DNA of 64,000 nucleotides from Myotis daubentonii (GCF_963259705.1 NC_081844.1:42411341-42475340); one strand, 5' to 3'. Positions 21,723 to 33,677 are shown, numbered from the stretch's first letter. The notes: a model not told the origin generated them from the sequence alone. Made by a program: numbers and translations.

Positions 21723-22737
21723 GATCATTTGTAAAGGCCAGTCCAGCTCCAACTAAGTTCCTTGTTTCTTATATACTCTGAGTAAAGTCCTCTTCTATTG
21801 GATATGTAAATATATGTGCACCCCATGTTAAAGAAGGAGTTGGTGCTTTAGTCAACAAAATATACAACAACTTTGGCACATTATATGTGTTAAGTAGTTT
21901 TAAATTTCTAACTGAAACATTTCCTGGGGCAATATATTTACATTAAAATTCTAAAAGAATTATTTTATTGGAGTAGAAAGACGTTCTTTAGTAATACCAA
22001 TTTTTTTCTCACTTCCTTTCTAATCTAGTAGGGTTTTTTTATATATATATTTCTTTTTCATATAACCTAATTCTATTTTAGACAAGTAGATAAAGAGGAC
22101 AATTCTGCTGAATAACCTTGTAATCTAAAACCTGTAGCAGTTCTCTGAGAAGCAGCTGCTTCATCCCTAGGGCTATCAGGCATTTCAATTAGTAAGCTGA
22201 AGAAAAAAGCACATTCGTTTCCATTCCATTTTTTAAAATGCTGACATATCACTCGGTCATTCATAAACTGAAAATAAACACAAAAATCTCCTGGTACTTC
22301 AAGACCAAAAGTCAAAGTTTAAACTTTTTCAAGACTGTTTTACCAGGTTTCTTTATTCTCTCTGACCATCTGACAATACTTAAGAATATTTAATTCCCCT
22401 TCCTCCTTCCTTCTTTTTTTCCTCCCTCCCTCCTTCTCTTTCTTTTCTTTCTTTACTTTTCTGTCTCTCTCCTTCTCTCACTCTTAAAGTGTTCTAGCTT
22501 TATTCTCCCTACATCCTGTTTTCAAAAATTATTATAGATGCAATGACACCACACTATAAAAAGTTTGGAAAACTGGAAAAAAATGGTGTGTGTGTGGGGG
22601 GGTGGGGGGGGCATCTGTAATTCCATGTCTTCTTCAAATGGCTATTAGCACTTTGGTCTATTGCCCATTAAATCTTCTAACATAGTACTTGTTTTTGTAT
22701 AATTATAGTATGCACACAAATGTATACTTCTCTTTTC
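21723..22737. other. Unique DNA with pyrimidine-rich tract
   Basis: No gene is seen. A CT-rich low-complexity tract occupies 22,396-22,490 and a GT/G-rich tract lies at 22,586-22,611. Confidence 0.5.
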
Positions 22738-22973
22738 AAAATAACATTTCTAGCCCGGCCGGCGTGGCTCATTGGTTGAGTGTCGACCTATGAGCTTGGA
22801 GGTCACAGTTCAATTCCCCGTCAGGGCACATGGCCAGGTTGTGGGCTCAATGCCTAAGTAGGGGGTGTGCAGGAGGCAGCCAATCAATGATTCTCTCTCA
22901 TCATTGATGTTTCTATCTCTTTCTCCCTCTCCCTTCCTCTCTGAAATCAATAAAAAATATAAAATAACATTTC
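22738..22973 (+). mobile_element. Ves SINE with perfect 13-bp target duplication
   Basis: AAAATAACATTTC occurs at 22,738-22,750 and 22,961-22,973 and brackets a complete Ves: GTGGCTCATTGGTTGAG head, GGTCACAGTTCAATTCC B-box region, CAGGAGGCAGCCAATCAATG core, pyrimidine block and AAATCAATAAAAAATAT tail. The exact duplication indicates a young insertion. Confidence 0.95.
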
Positions 22974-24292
22974 GATTTTTTACATTTACCAATATAAAAC
23001 TGGAGCTTTAAATAGAGCACTTATTTGTTACTCCTTCCTTCTAAAAACAGTGCTGATGGCTAGGCGAGGAAATAAAAGTACCATCTCACTTTAAAATTGG
23101 CAAACATGACCTTCTAAGTGGTAACTGTCATTATGTACATATTTTCTCTCTTTTTATTCTTTTTTGTTCCTCTCTATTTTGCATGTAAAAAAAATCTCAA
23201 TAAATATTTGTTTCTGAAAGTTTACACCTCCCTGGGCAGAATGAAATTGTTAGGGAGAACCATTTCAAAAGCTGTAACATCCAGCTGGGATCTTCCCAGG
23301 GCCCTGATTGGGCCTTGCTTGGAGGTTCTGCAATCTGGGCTGCTCTGCTCAGAGCCATGAGGTCCCTGCCATTCCTTCCTCTCCCTCCCCAAACCCTCCC
23401 CACTGTGAAGGTTGGCTTCCTTCTCCTCCTCACAATAAAAACTTAATTTTTCCAGTCTAGGACTAATAAAACAGCGTGTCTCTGGATCCAGCTGAGAGAA
23501 ACATTTAAACTAGTAAGTCATCTCTATTTATAAAAATTTAATCTGTAAGGAAAGAAAAATCTAACAAGCCAAGACCTTTTGTTAACCACTTAACTTTAGG
23601 TTTAAGCAGACAAAGGGAGATTATTAACCCTCCAATGCATTAGAGGTTAAAATTGGCCTTAAGGTACAATATTTAGCTTTGAAGGTGAATTTCAGTTTTG
23701 CCTTCCCTTTTGCTGAATTGGTGGTTTTCCTTATGGTGAATAATGCCATCTTGAAATTTGATTTTGCTAATTTTTTTTCTAGCAGATCTCTTGATGGCTA
23801 GGTTCATTTATATAAATGCCTCAATTGCTGAACCATAAAATTGGTACAGTTCTAAAGCTATTTTTTCAGACACAGGAACATGCAGAGCAATCATTTGTTG
23901 TCACTGTCTGGAGCCTGGGTGGCAAGAGAAAGCGTCTGAGGCTGTGATGGGAGCTTTGCCAACAGAAATACCAGCACCTAGATTGTGCTATTCTGCAGTA
24001 CACCGTGTCCTCAAGGGATGTCACAATTACATTTCAAGAACACTCAAGGCTCCAACAGTAGCATGAGATCTCGTTTCCTGTTTCCTAATTCAGAGCCTTG
24101 CAGTGTTATTCACGCCTTAATTTCCTTTTGTGCTTCAAAAGAGAAATTACAGCCTGGTGTCAGCATGATCATCACCTGGCCAAAGTGGAATTATACCAGA
24201 GACAGGTAAAGCTGTACAGTCTGATTCTAGACAATAATTTTGATTCCTTTTTTACTTTCCTTCCAATCACCCTGCATTCTCTGCATTCTCTG

Positions 24293-24363
<71 letters not shown>

Positions 24364-24959
24364 ATTTCTCTATCTCCAGCTCTTTCTTCCCCTCTCTTCT
24401 TCATGCTACTCCCATAAATAAGACTGCAGGTTCTTTGGGCCTCAGGAATCCAAGCAAATACCTAAATGAGCCTTGAAGCACCACTCAGTCAGGCAGCTCT
24501 ATCTGCATGCAGCACCATTGCTTTCCACCAAAGGAAAGAGAGATCAAATTCAGTATATTCAGAGGGGAAATGAAAGGATTTGTTGGTTTTTGTTTTATTT
24601 TTCCCCCCTAGGGTTATGAATATTGTCTTTGAATCATAGCCTCCGTAGGTGCTTGATATTTTAGGTCTAAACCATCTTGCCTGTCCCATTGAAATATTAA
24701 GTCACCAAATCAATGACAATATAGTTAGGGCACATTATAGTAAATAATAATGATAACAATTAACTTCCCCCATTTATGCTTAGTACATGTATCATGTGCT
24801 GTAACTCTCCTCCCACACCCTGTGAAGCACATCTGCTGTTTCTCATGCTGCCTGAGAGCAAACACGAATTTACGCAAATGTACTCCATTCTGTAATGTGA
24901 TTATGGGGTGTTGGGAGAGGGCAGGAGGGAAGGGGGAAAACATAAACAGAGAGAGATAG
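22974..24959. other. Long unique stretch, no gene supported
   Basis: No transposon longer than a fragment and no sustained frame are visible. The open frames at 24.1-24.5 kb are translations of the CT microsatellite. Sequence at 23,590-23,760 is complex and might be conserved noncoding DNA, unproven. Confidence 0.4.
24272..24363 (+). repeat. (CTGCATTCT)3 then (CT)n microsatellite
   Basis: Three copies of a 9-bp unit lead directly into about 30 CT units with one TT interruption. The 9-mer unit ends in TCTCT and probably seeded the CT growth. Confidence 0.95.
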
Positions 24960-25157
24960 AAAGAAGCTGCCCAGCCAGCATGGCTCAGTGGTTGAGTATC
25001 AATGACTGATTCCTAATCAGGGCACATACCCAGGTTGCAGGCGCAATCCCCGGTGTGGGGCATGCAGGAGGCAGCCAATCATCATTGATGTTTCTATCTC
25101 TCCCTCTTCCTTACTCTCTTAAATCAATAAAAATACATATTAAAAAAATAAAGAAGC
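24960..25157 (+). mobile_element. Ves SINE
   Basis: The target duplication AAAGAAGC flanks a Ves copy with a CATGGCTCAGTGGTTGAG head, GGCAGCCAATCATCATTGAT core and AAATCAATAAAAATA tail. The B-box region is shortened compared with neighbouring copies. Confidence 0.88.
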
Positions 25158-25627
25158 AGAGAAGTGTGTGTATACAAATATAACCTAGACTTCAGAAAGA
25201 AGAAAGATAGTGCCTAACTGTGTTCTCCCTAGCACATTCTCTAAGTGTACAGGTATACATATAGCTGCCATGGTCTTCATATTGTGTCATTTCAAGTGGC
25301 TCCCAGATTTGTTCCTGTCAATACAGGAAAAAAGAAAATCCTGCTGAAGATTGAAAGAAACCAATGAGCGTACTTCCAAAGAATCTGAAAGAATATTCTT
25401 CCATTTGGCCCTCCTAACACTATCTGTCCAGGCTTGGGAAGAGAATGTACTCAAGGACTTTAATAGTCAGCAATGCAAGTTTCATTCAAAGCCATGGTGA
25501 GAGGAAAGGGGAGGGCACATTACGGTATATTGGAGAGCCCACCAGACAACCACCTGGTTACTAATAAAACCTCAGATTGCATTTGCATTTATACCAAAAG
25601 TGAGTTTTAGGATCAAAATTCATTCTT
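25158..25627. other. No gene seen; unique DNA
   Basis: Nothing beyond ordinary unique sequence can be supported. Confidence 0.45.
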
Positions 25628-25905
25628 TTGGTTAATTTTGTTGTTGTTGTTAATCCTCACCCGAGGATATTTTTTCCATTAATTTTCAGAGAGAGTGAAA
25701 GGGATGGGGAGAGACAGAGAGAGAGAAATGTCAATATGAGAGAGATACATCAATCGGTTGCCTCCGTACCGGCCCCAACCGGACCCGGGGATTGAATGTG
25801 CAACCAAAGTATGTTCCCTTGACCAGAATTGGACCCAAGACCCTTCAGTCCCCAGGCTGATGTTCTAACCACTGAGAAAACCAGTTAGGGCTTGGTTAAT
25901 ATTTT
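25628..25905 (-). mobile_element. Ves-family SINE, older subfamily
   Basis: TTGGTTAATTTTG at 25,628 and TTGGTTAATATTTTG at 25,892 form the target duplication. On the minus strand: a GCCCTAACTGGTTTTCTCAGTG head, a B-box region, the CAATTGATGTATC-type core and a short pyrimidine block. The long 3' part (ATCCTCGGGTGAGG) marks a subfamily shared with the copies at 28,300 and 63,437. Confidence 0.85.
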
Positions 25906-28284
25906 GGTAAGTCCTCATCTTAGGAGCCTGAGCAGTATGTGAAGGACCAGTAGCACAATACAGCTAATAGGGAAGGCTTTCTTTTCCCAATGGTTAATTA
26001 ATTTCTAGTCTACCCAGTAACAGATTGAACAAATTGGTCATCACAGCTGTCTTCTTCATCATTATACCACTTGCCATTAAATATCCCAATCAGGAAGAAG
26101 TATGTCTTTGTACTTGCTGTTAAATGAAATCAGATATTACCTTTATGACCATTCTGAATCATTATCATCAAAATAATGATTAGAGAACTACAATAATACG
26201 TATGTGTAGTACAGACATACAGGGAGTCAAATGCAGAAATACTGAGGAGTAATAAGTGCCTGTGAAGAAACTATAATACATATTGCAAATTAACCAATTT
26301 ACATAAAGAAACAACTCTGTATAGAATGGGTTCGGCAAAGAAGAAAAATTGATAGAGAGAAAATATAAAAACCTTACCCAGTACACTGATGCCTAAAATT
26401 CCACAATTAAAAGTATTCTGTATTATATGAGTTTACAAATTATCTCCAGTTAAACTAGATATATCTTTGGATGAGGATGTGCAATGAATTCTAGAGTCTA
26501 TAGCTATGTAAGTTCTATGTACTAGTATATGCAGTTATATTGTAAGAGAGGGATGGTATATTGAAATATGTTCTTATTCCTTTTTTCCCTATCACTTTCT
26601 TGCATATGACATTTCTCCCTCCTAACCAGAGGATTCCATCTGCTTAAAGGAGCATTAAAATTATTGTAGAAATGTAAAGAGAAAGAAAGCTTTTGACTTC
26701 CAGAAGCAGGTTTTTGAAACCCACAGAAACATACTAGGCTTGAAAGTTAAAAGTTAGAGAAAGGGAATTTTTAAAGCCTTAAATAATTCCTTTACATCTC
26801 AGCAGCAAAACGTGCAGGATTGATCATAAATTTACTCTAAGCCATCAGCAGGAAGAACTTAGGATGTGCCATAAAGAGCACTGCAACCAGAAAGGGAAGT
26901 CTGCATGTAATGAGTTGTTTTACAATGTTAAGGTTATGATGGAGGAATAAAAATGAGATGAATGAGATGAAGTGGCCTGAAGCACTTAGCACAATACCCA
27001 TCATGTGATAAAAACTCACATGTTGATACTTGCCACACTACCTAATAAATATTACCTCTCTACTTGTCTGCTCTGCGCCCCCACCCCCAGACCGTACATG
27101 TATTGAGGGCAAGAATTCTGTTTTGCTCATTGGTGCATCCTCAGCTCCTATTACACAGCTTGGTGCTCCATAAATATCTGTGGAACGAATAAACCTTAAT
27201 GCTTCTCCTAGACAAAGATGTTCAGTAAGAGGTCAAAACTTGGGCTTGCTCTTAGTCATCCATCTACATAACACCACCTCAAACACCATTCTGTTTGTGG
27301 AAAAGAAGACACAAATCGAAATTAATCATCTGCATTTTAGGTTTGATAAGGATGCAATTTCTTTTTACTCTCAGGGTGATAACATAATGATATGGACTAC
27401 AGGAAATGTGAAGGCCTCTCTATCTTTAGTGAGCTCTTTGAGATGCAAATAACATCTGTCCTGCATGATTTAGGCATTCCCTTGCCTGAGGACAGAGGCC
27501 TTGGCCAAGCCATCTCTGAAAGTGCCTTCAGCTCTATTACCTATGATGCTACTAACCAGTTAATATTTTTCTGTAATTTGCTCTTAGAAACTGCCTAATA
27601 ATACAGGTTCTTTCATACAATTTGGTGATGTGACATTAATCTAATACTATGTAACCACTTCACCTGCTCCATCAATGTCACTTACTCTATGACCCTGAAG
27701 AATTATTCAAGGACACCTTTCCTTTTCTTCAACTAAGCAAAGACCATCTTTAGGGCCCAAACCTCAATTATTTAATACCTATCTGGAGTTTCAGATTCTC
27801 CATTTACCAGCCCTTATAGTCCTTTATTTCCTACTTTCATCCCATCCAATTATATTCCTTTTTGCTGTGATGAACTAAGTAGATTGCTAACCATAAGGAC
27901 TGAATCAAGAATCTGTGTGTCGGAGCTTCCAAAATATTTGAAAATGCCCAAACCTCACTGCAAACCTGTGTCCATCTGTCCCTTAGTAGCACAGCCTGAT
28001 ATCACCAAACCCAAAATACAGACTAAGACAAGAACCTCTTGTAGTTTAAGCTCCTTTCTTCACCACCACCCAATCTCAAATCGCACGGAACAGAGATCAG
28101 AACTGATTATCTGAAAGAAGTTTATTGAGGCAATAAACATCATAGCTTCACAAAACAGCTGAATTTTTCTCAAGGAAAATTAAAGTCTATGTGGATCTTG
28201 AAAGTCTGAGCCAAAGGTAGCTCTTTTGCTGCCAACAACTTACACACTATTCAGCTTTGCCTCTGCTTATCTTCTTTATACTTT
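25906..28284. other. Unique DNA with one L2 fragment; no gene supported
   Basis: About 2.4 kb have no recognised young transposon. An L2 3' end is present at 27,030-27,195. Open frames up to 90 codons at 27.2-27.6 kb show no family pattern. Confidence 0.4.
27030..27195 (+). repeat. L2 LINE 3' end
   Basis: TATTGAGGGCAAGAATTCTG, CATCCTCAGCTCCTATTACA and TGGTGCTCCATAAATATCTG follow the L2 3'UTR consensus order to its usual end. Confidence 0.7.
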
Positions 28285-28582
28285 AAAAATTAAGTAATTT
28301 GGCCCTAACCTGTTTTGCTCAGTGGATAGAGCATCGGCCTACAGACTGAAGGGTCCTAGGTTCAATTCTGATGAAGGGCACGTATCTCGGTTGCAGGCTC
28401 CCAGCCCTGGTGGGGGCGTGTGTGGGAGGCAACCAATTGATGTGTCTCTCCCACATTGATGTTTCTCTTTCTCTCTGTCTCTCCCTCTCCCACCTATTCT
28501 CTCTAAAAATCAATGGAAAAATATCATTGGGTGAGCATTAAAAAAATAAAATAAAATAATTATTTTAAAAAATTAAGTGATT
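28285..28582 (+). mobile_element. Ves-family SINE, older subfamily
   Basis: AAAAATTAAGTAATT and AAAAAATTAAGTGATT flank the unit. It contains TTGCTCAGTGGATAGAGCATC (A box), GGTTCAATTCTGATG (B box), CAACCAATTGATGTGTCTC and a pyrimidine block, followed by ATCAATGGAAAAATATC. The tail continues past the usual Ves end, as in the 25.6 and 63.4 kb copies. Confidence 0.88.
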
Positions 28583-28589
28583 GAGATTG

Positions 28590-29010
28590 GCATTCAGTAA
28601 TAGCCATAACTGTCACGTATGGGTGCCTAATGTGTGCCAGGCCCACTAGCCAGGTGGTGCCACCTATACATAGTCCACGTGGAAGGCAGCCCTAGAGCGT
28701 GTAATGTTGCAGCCTAGCCCAGTGGTCGGCAAACCACGGCTCATAAGCCATATGCAGCTCTTTGGCCCCGTGGCATGGGCCACGAAGTTTCAATCACACT
28801 ATAAGTGTGCGCCCACTCGTATTTTGTGGAAGAGCCACACTCAAGGGGTCAGTTTGCCGACCACTGGCCTACCCCATCACACAATTCCATCCTTATACTC
28901 ACATAGGGTAATATTATCACTCCCACTTACAGATGACAAAACAGGCTCATTGAGGTAACACAATTTACCACAGTCATACAGTAATAAAGAACTCAGGTCT
29001 GATTCCAAAG
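28590..29010 (+). repeat. MIR SINE split by a hAT MITE
   Basis: MIR blocks lie on both sides of 28,712-28,874: TAATGTGTGCCAGGCCCAC before, and CACTTACAGATGACAAAACAGGC plus CACAGTCATACAGTAATAAAG after. The MIR is the older layer. Confidence 0.6.
28712..28874 (+). mobile_element. Non-autonomous hAT with 8-bp target duplication
   Basis: GCCTAGCC and GCCTACCC flank CAGTGGTCGGCAAACC ... GTTTGCCGACCACTG, clear hAT-type terminal inverted repeats. The 147-bp interior (CTCTTTGGCCCC, GAAGTTTCAATC, TATTTTGTGGAAGAGCC) is the same family as 55,296-55,506, with a deletion in the left arm. There is no coding capacity; a hAT transposase acts in trans. Confidence 0.92.
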
Positions 29011-29299
29011 GGCCTGCTGTTGTCAGATATCTGGCTCCACACTTTGGGACTAAAAAATAAGCAAGTGGACCTGGTCTTTAAGGACTCTGATATGCAATTT
29101 GGGAAAACAAGACAAACTCATATAAAATTAAATAGCAATGAAATAATGTTTCAAGTAAAATGAGAAATGTGTCACAAGGCAAAACATGATTAATTTTTAA
29201 ATGGACCATCAAACAATAATTGGTACAACCATTTAAAGGAAAGGGAGATCTATTATAAGTATTTAAAAGCTCTGGTAAACACACTCCATGTATTAGAAA

Positions 29300-29869
29300 T
29301 CCTACATAATAAAGAGCTAATATGCAAATGGTCATCACGCCCTCATGCCATAACAGCTCAGAGACTCAACACTGGGGAGAGGGGAATGGGGACCAGCCAG
29401 GCACAAATGAGCTCACAAGAGAGGAATGGGGACCAACCAGGCTGTGGCCCAAGAGAGGGACAAGCCGCACACCCTGCGGTCCCAGGTGCCTGCGGCTGCG
29501 GCCCGGCCAAAGCCGCCTGCCCATGGTCCCCTGCGGTTGCAGCGGGCTCGGGGGAAGCCGGCCCAGGTCCTGGGTGCTTGCAGCTGGCCAGAGGGAGGAA
29601 AGCCCAGGTCCCGGGTGCCTGCAACCAGCTGGAGGAGGGAATCCTGGGTCCCGGGTGTGGGGTGAGGCAGAGGCGGTTAGGGGTGATCAGGCTGGTAGGG
29701 GAGCAGTTAGGGGTAATCAGGTAGGCAGGCAGGCGAGCGGTTAGGAGCCAGCGGTTCCAGATTGCAAGAGGCAGTCGGACATCCCCCAAGGAATCCTGGA
29801 TTGGAGAGGATGCAGGCTAGGCAGAAGGAGCCCACCCCTATGCATGAATTTCGTGCACCAGGCCTCTAG
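29300..29869 (+). mobile_element. HeliBat-type Helitron
   Basis: It begins TCCTACATAATAAAGAGC after A and ends GTGCACCAGGCCTCTAG before T. The 3' hairpin ATGAATTTCGTGCAC is present. The interior is GC-rich, and several overlapping open frames up to 143 codons arise from it; none has a recognisable domain. A second Helitron begins at the next base. Confidence 0.88.
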
Positions 29870-30086
29870 TCTATATATATATATATATAAAAGGCTAATA
29901 TGCAAAGTGTCCCCACGGGAGTTCAAACGGGAGACCAGAAGTTCTATTGCTCTCTATGACATGCGCTGGGGGCGACACAGAACGAAGGAAGGCCCCAGCC
30001 GGCAGCCAGAAGGCCCCAATCGTCCCTGATCGCCAGCCAGGCCTAGGGACCCTACAATGCATGAATTTTGTGCACCGGGCCCCTAG
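29870..30086 (+). mobile_element. Short HeliBat-type Helitron, tandem to the previous one
   Basis: TCTATATATA then AAAAGGCTAATATGC opens it and ATGAATTTTGTGCACCGGGC then CCCTAG closes it, followed by T. It is 217 bp long with no coding sequence and stands head-to-tail after the 29,300 element with no spacer. Confidence 0.87.
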
Positions 30087-31388
30087 TTTCTAAATAAGTG
30101 CCTAAAACTGGAAGAAGGACAAAGCCAGAGAAAAAGATAAAAATATGACCTCATTGCTCCTGCAAATGGCCATTGGAAGAAAAGCCAGAAGACATTTACG
30201 TACAGGGAAGAAATGATAACAGTCCAAGGCAAAAATGTCAGAACTCTGTGAGAACGATTTGATGTGATTCCCTTTCCTTTAGAAAGTTTTTATTTCAGAT
30301 TTAGCTTAAGGCCTTGGGAGCTCAGTATTTAAAATGTGTGAAAGGTATTATCTAAAATGAAAATGCTGTAGATGGTTTGGGTTTTCTTTTGTAATTTAAT
30401 AAAAAATTAGCTTAAAGAACTATGATTTTGAAAAAGAATCTTGAAAGGTTTTTTTAGTTTAAGACTGGTAAGTAGAAACTGCACAGGAAATATCTAAATA
30501 GTAACTTCCAATTTAATACTAATGTTGATGGGTGTGAAAATTCAAACATTACATTCCTCCACGTTCTAATATGTAGGTAAAGTAGATGTTGATTAATACT
30601 ACAGTTTTCTCTTATAAATCTGCATCGTAGGTAGCAGTTATGTGCACTTTTGGGAAAAATCAAGTAAACTAGGGTTTATAAGAAGCCTAGAAAGAGAATG
30701 TTAAATTTATATATGGGGGGCTCTGATTCTTTCATATGCCAGAATGGTGCTGCTTCCTTTGAATGGTTAAATAAGTGTTTTGTTAGCCAAAACATATTAC
30801 AGTAGACAAAACTATGACAGCAGAAAAAGTATGGCCCACACAGTTATATGTGACTAAAGAAGGACTAACATTTTATAGACCTTAGTATGCAATCATATTC
30901 ACATGCATTTAATTCTCAAAAACACCTTTGTGGTAAATATTATTTTTAGCCCCAATTTACAGATGAGAAATTAGCTCATAGAAGTTACATGAGTTATCAG
31001 GTAAACTGCAAAACCATACTTAGACTCTTGTATCCCAATTCTAACTTCAAGAGCCTGCAACAAACCATTGAAAATGACTTATTCTAATATACATGCCCCT
31101 TCTTCATATCTATTGACTGCTGTAGAAATTTGATTAACCCTTCTAAGCCAATATGACTTCATCATTCAAGGCATAAAAGATTCCAAAATGTGACTGCATT
31201 CTGATGCAGAGTCCAAAGGAATCAAATTAAGAAAACTACTGGCATTGGAACCAGACAGGCAGCCTAATTGGACTTCCACTTTTTACTGCCAATGTGAACT
31301 ACAAGAAGTAGTTTAACCTCTTTGGACTTCAATTTTCTCATTTATAAAATAAAGATAATAGGACCTAAGTCATTGGGTAGTTTTAAAG
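30087..31388. other. Unique DNA with two MIR fragments
   Basis: No gene is supported. MIR blocks lie at about 30,850-31,030 (CTTTGTGGTAAATATTATTTT, ATTTACAGATGAGAAATTAG) and 31,240-31,388 (CAGGCAGCCTAATTGG, CTCATTTATAAAATAAAG). Confidence 0.5.
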
Positions 31389-31945
31389 AAAATATTGTCC
31401 ATTCATTTATCAATGGATAAAGAAGATAGTACATGTATACAGTGGGATTTAGCTGTAAAAAGAATAAATGAAATCTTGTCATTTGCAATGACATGTATAG
31501 ACCTAGAGGGAATTATGCTAAGTGAAAAAAGTCAGACAAAGAAAGACAAATAGTATATGACTTCACTTACATGTGGAATCCAAAAAGCAAAATAAATAAA
31601 CATATAAAACAGAAACAAACTCACAGATACAGAGAACATTTTAATGGTTGCCATATGGGAGGGCGGTTGGAGGGATAGATTAAAAAAAACAAAGGCAGGG
31701 ATGAAGAAGTACAAATTGCCAGTTATAAATATAGTTATGGGATATAAAGTATATCATATACAGGGAATATAGTCAATAACATTGTAATAACTATGTACAG
31801 TGTCAGGTGAGTACCAGTGTTATCAGAGTGATCACTTTGTAAGTTACAGAAATGTCTCATCACTATATTGTACACGTGAAACTAAGAGTGTATGTCAACT
31901 GTAATTGACAAACTAAAAATTATTTTAAAAAAACAAAATATTGTA
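31389..31945 (+). mobile_element. Old 5'-truncated LINE-1 (L1M type), 3' end
   Basis: AAAATATTGT occurs at 31,389-31,398 and 31,936-31,945. Between them lie the last ORF2 coding bases (ACAGTGGGATTTAGCTGTAAAA) and an L1 3'UTR ending in an A-rich tail. It is an older subfamily than the 34.8 kb copy and is homologous to the tail of 4013-5219. Confidence 0.82.
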
Positions 31946-31969
31946 TAACAATATTTAATGCTCAGAGAA

Positions 31970-32444
31970 TCCTATAAAATAAAGAGGTAATATGCAAATT
32001 AACCCTCATGCCCTCACAAGATGGCTGCCTACGACCAGGCCAGCAGGGGGGTTAGTGAGGGACAACCAAAGGACTGAACAAGCAGGCTGCATGGGGAGAC
32101 CAGGCCAGCAGGGGGGCTGTGAGGTGTGACCAGGCCAGCGGGGGGGGGGGGGCAGTTGGGGGTGACCAGGCTGGCAGGGGGGCAGTGAGGGGCAACCAGG
32201 CCAGCAGAGGGGGGCAGTTGGGGGCGATCAGGCCAGCAGGGGGAGGGCAGTTAGGGGCAACCAGGCAGGCAGGCAGGTGAATGATTAGGCGCCAGCAGCC
32301 CAGGATTATGAGAGGGATGTCCGACTGCCGGCTTAGACCCGGCAGTCAGACATCCCCTGAGGGGTCCCAGATTGGAGAGAGTGTAGGCTGGGCTGAGGGG
32401 ACCCCTCCCTCCCCCTTCACGAATTTCATGCACCGAGCCTCTAG
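31970..32444 (+). mobile_element. HeliBat-type Helitron with internal tandem repeats
   Basis: TCCTATAAAATAAAGAGG follows A, and GAATTTCATGCACCGAGCC then TCTAG precedes T. The interior 32,040-32,275 is a degenerate tandem array of GACCAGGCCAGCAGGGGGGC-type units. A near-perfect hairpin (18-bp arms, one mismatch) sits at 32,314-32,356. Confidence 0.88.
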
Positions 32445-32593
32445 TATAATATATGCTCAATTAATAGTAAGTCTGCTGCCATCATTTATTAAAAAAGTAT
32501 CATATTGAGTGTGTATTAGATGATGGGAATATAAAGAGAATGTGGTTCCTATCCTCATAAATGATATATTTTAGCAGTAGTTACCTCCACAAT

Positions 32594-32643
32594 TTTTATC
32601 ATAAACTCATTATTTAAAAATTTCTGAGCCACTATCCTAAATA
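32594..32643 (+). repeat. 50-bp exact duplicate of 42,725-42,774
   Basis: Fifty bases beginning TTTTATCATAAACTC and ending CTATCCTAAATA are identical at both sites and similarity ends sharply on each side. Neither copy lies in a transposon I recognise. Confidence 0.9.
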
Positions 32644-32672
32644 CATAAATGTATATAAGATTTTATAAATTA

Positions 32673-33677
32673 CTAGAGGCCTGGTGCACAAAAATTTGTG
32701 CACTGGGGGGGGGGGGAGAGGGGATCCCTCAGCCCAGCCTGTGCCCTCTCGCAGTCTGGGACCCCTCGGGAGATAACAACCTGCTGGCTTAGGCCTGCTC
32801 CCGGGTGGCAGAGGGCAGGCCCAATCCCTAGGTGCAGCCACTGGTCGGGCTCAGAGCAGGGCCAATTGGGGAGTTGGGGCGCCGCCCCTGTCATACACAG
32901 AGCAGGGTGATTGGGAGGTTGTGATGCCACCCTCAGTCACGCTCAGGGTAGGGCCAATTGGGGGGTTGGGGCACCGCCCCGTCACACTCAAGGCAGGGTC
33001 GATGGGGAGGTTGCGGTGCCACCCCGTCACGCACAGAGAAGGGCCAATCAGGGGGTTGGGGCGCTGCCCTCTGTCACTCAAACAGCAGGGCCCATCAGGG
33101 GGGTTAGGGCTCCGTACCCTGTCATGCACAGAGCAGGGTCAATCAGGGGGTTAGGGAGCTCCCCCCTGTCACTCACAGAGTAGGGCCGATAGGGGAGTTG
33201 GGGCACTGCCCCATCACACACAGAGCAGGGCGGATCAGGGGGTTGGGGCGCCGTCACTGTCACACTCAGGGCAGGGCCGATGGGGAGGTTATGGCTCTAC
33301 CCCGTCACACACAGAGCAGGGCCCGTGGGGGGGGGGGGTGTTGGGGCGCTGCACCCTGTCACACACAGAACAGGGCCAATCAGAGGGTTGGGGTGCCGCA
33401 GCCTGTCACACACAGAGCCGCAGGGCAATCAGGGGGTTGGGGAGCTCCCCCCTATCAGGCACAGAGCAGGGCTGATCAGGGGGTTGGGGCGCCTTCCCCT
33501 GTCACGAACAGAGGAGGGCAGATAGGGAGGTTGTGGCCCCGCCCCCTGTCACACACAGGGCCGCAGGGCAATCAGGGGGTTTGGGCGCTGCCCCGTCACA
33601 CTGATCCCGGTGCCGGGAGGCCTCGCGGCTCCGCTGATCCTGGTGCTGGGAGGCATATTACCCTTTTACTATAGAGA
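32673..33677 (-). mobile_element. HeliBat-type Helitron with minisatellite cargo (B type)
   Basis: On the minus strand it opens TCTCTATAGTAAAAGGGTAATATG and ends TTTTTGTGCACCAGGCCTCTAG before T. Most of the interior is a ~47-bp tandem array. The last ~150 bp match the Helitron at 51,545-52,008 closely, though the interiors differ. It directly follows another Helitron (33,678-34,320) in the same orientation. Confidence 0.87.
32840..33600. repeat. Minisatellite, ~16 units of ~47 bp, inside a Helitron
   Basis: Units follow the pattern CACACAGAGCAGGGC, CAATCAGGGGGTTGGGG, CGCTGCCCCTGTCA, with lengths of about 45-55 bp and variants shared by non-adjacent units. Long open frames across it (up to 158 codons) are periodic repeat translations, not genes. 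Confidence 0.92.

Noticed and set aside
24098..24476. 107-codon frame rich in Ser/Leu
   Set aside because: Translation of the CT microsatellite.
29322..29789. 140- and 143-codon frames on opposite strands
   Set aside because: Inside a Helitron with HeliBat ends; low-complexity Gly/Pro/Ala-rich translations, no family resemblance.
32840..33600. CRISPR-like array (regular ~47-bp units)
   Set aside because: Units are contiguous with no unique spacers, lie in a eukaryotic Helitron, and have minisatellite-type variation.
33198..33674. 158-codon frame
   Set aside because: A translation of the ~47-bp minisatellite; the residues repeat with the DNA period.
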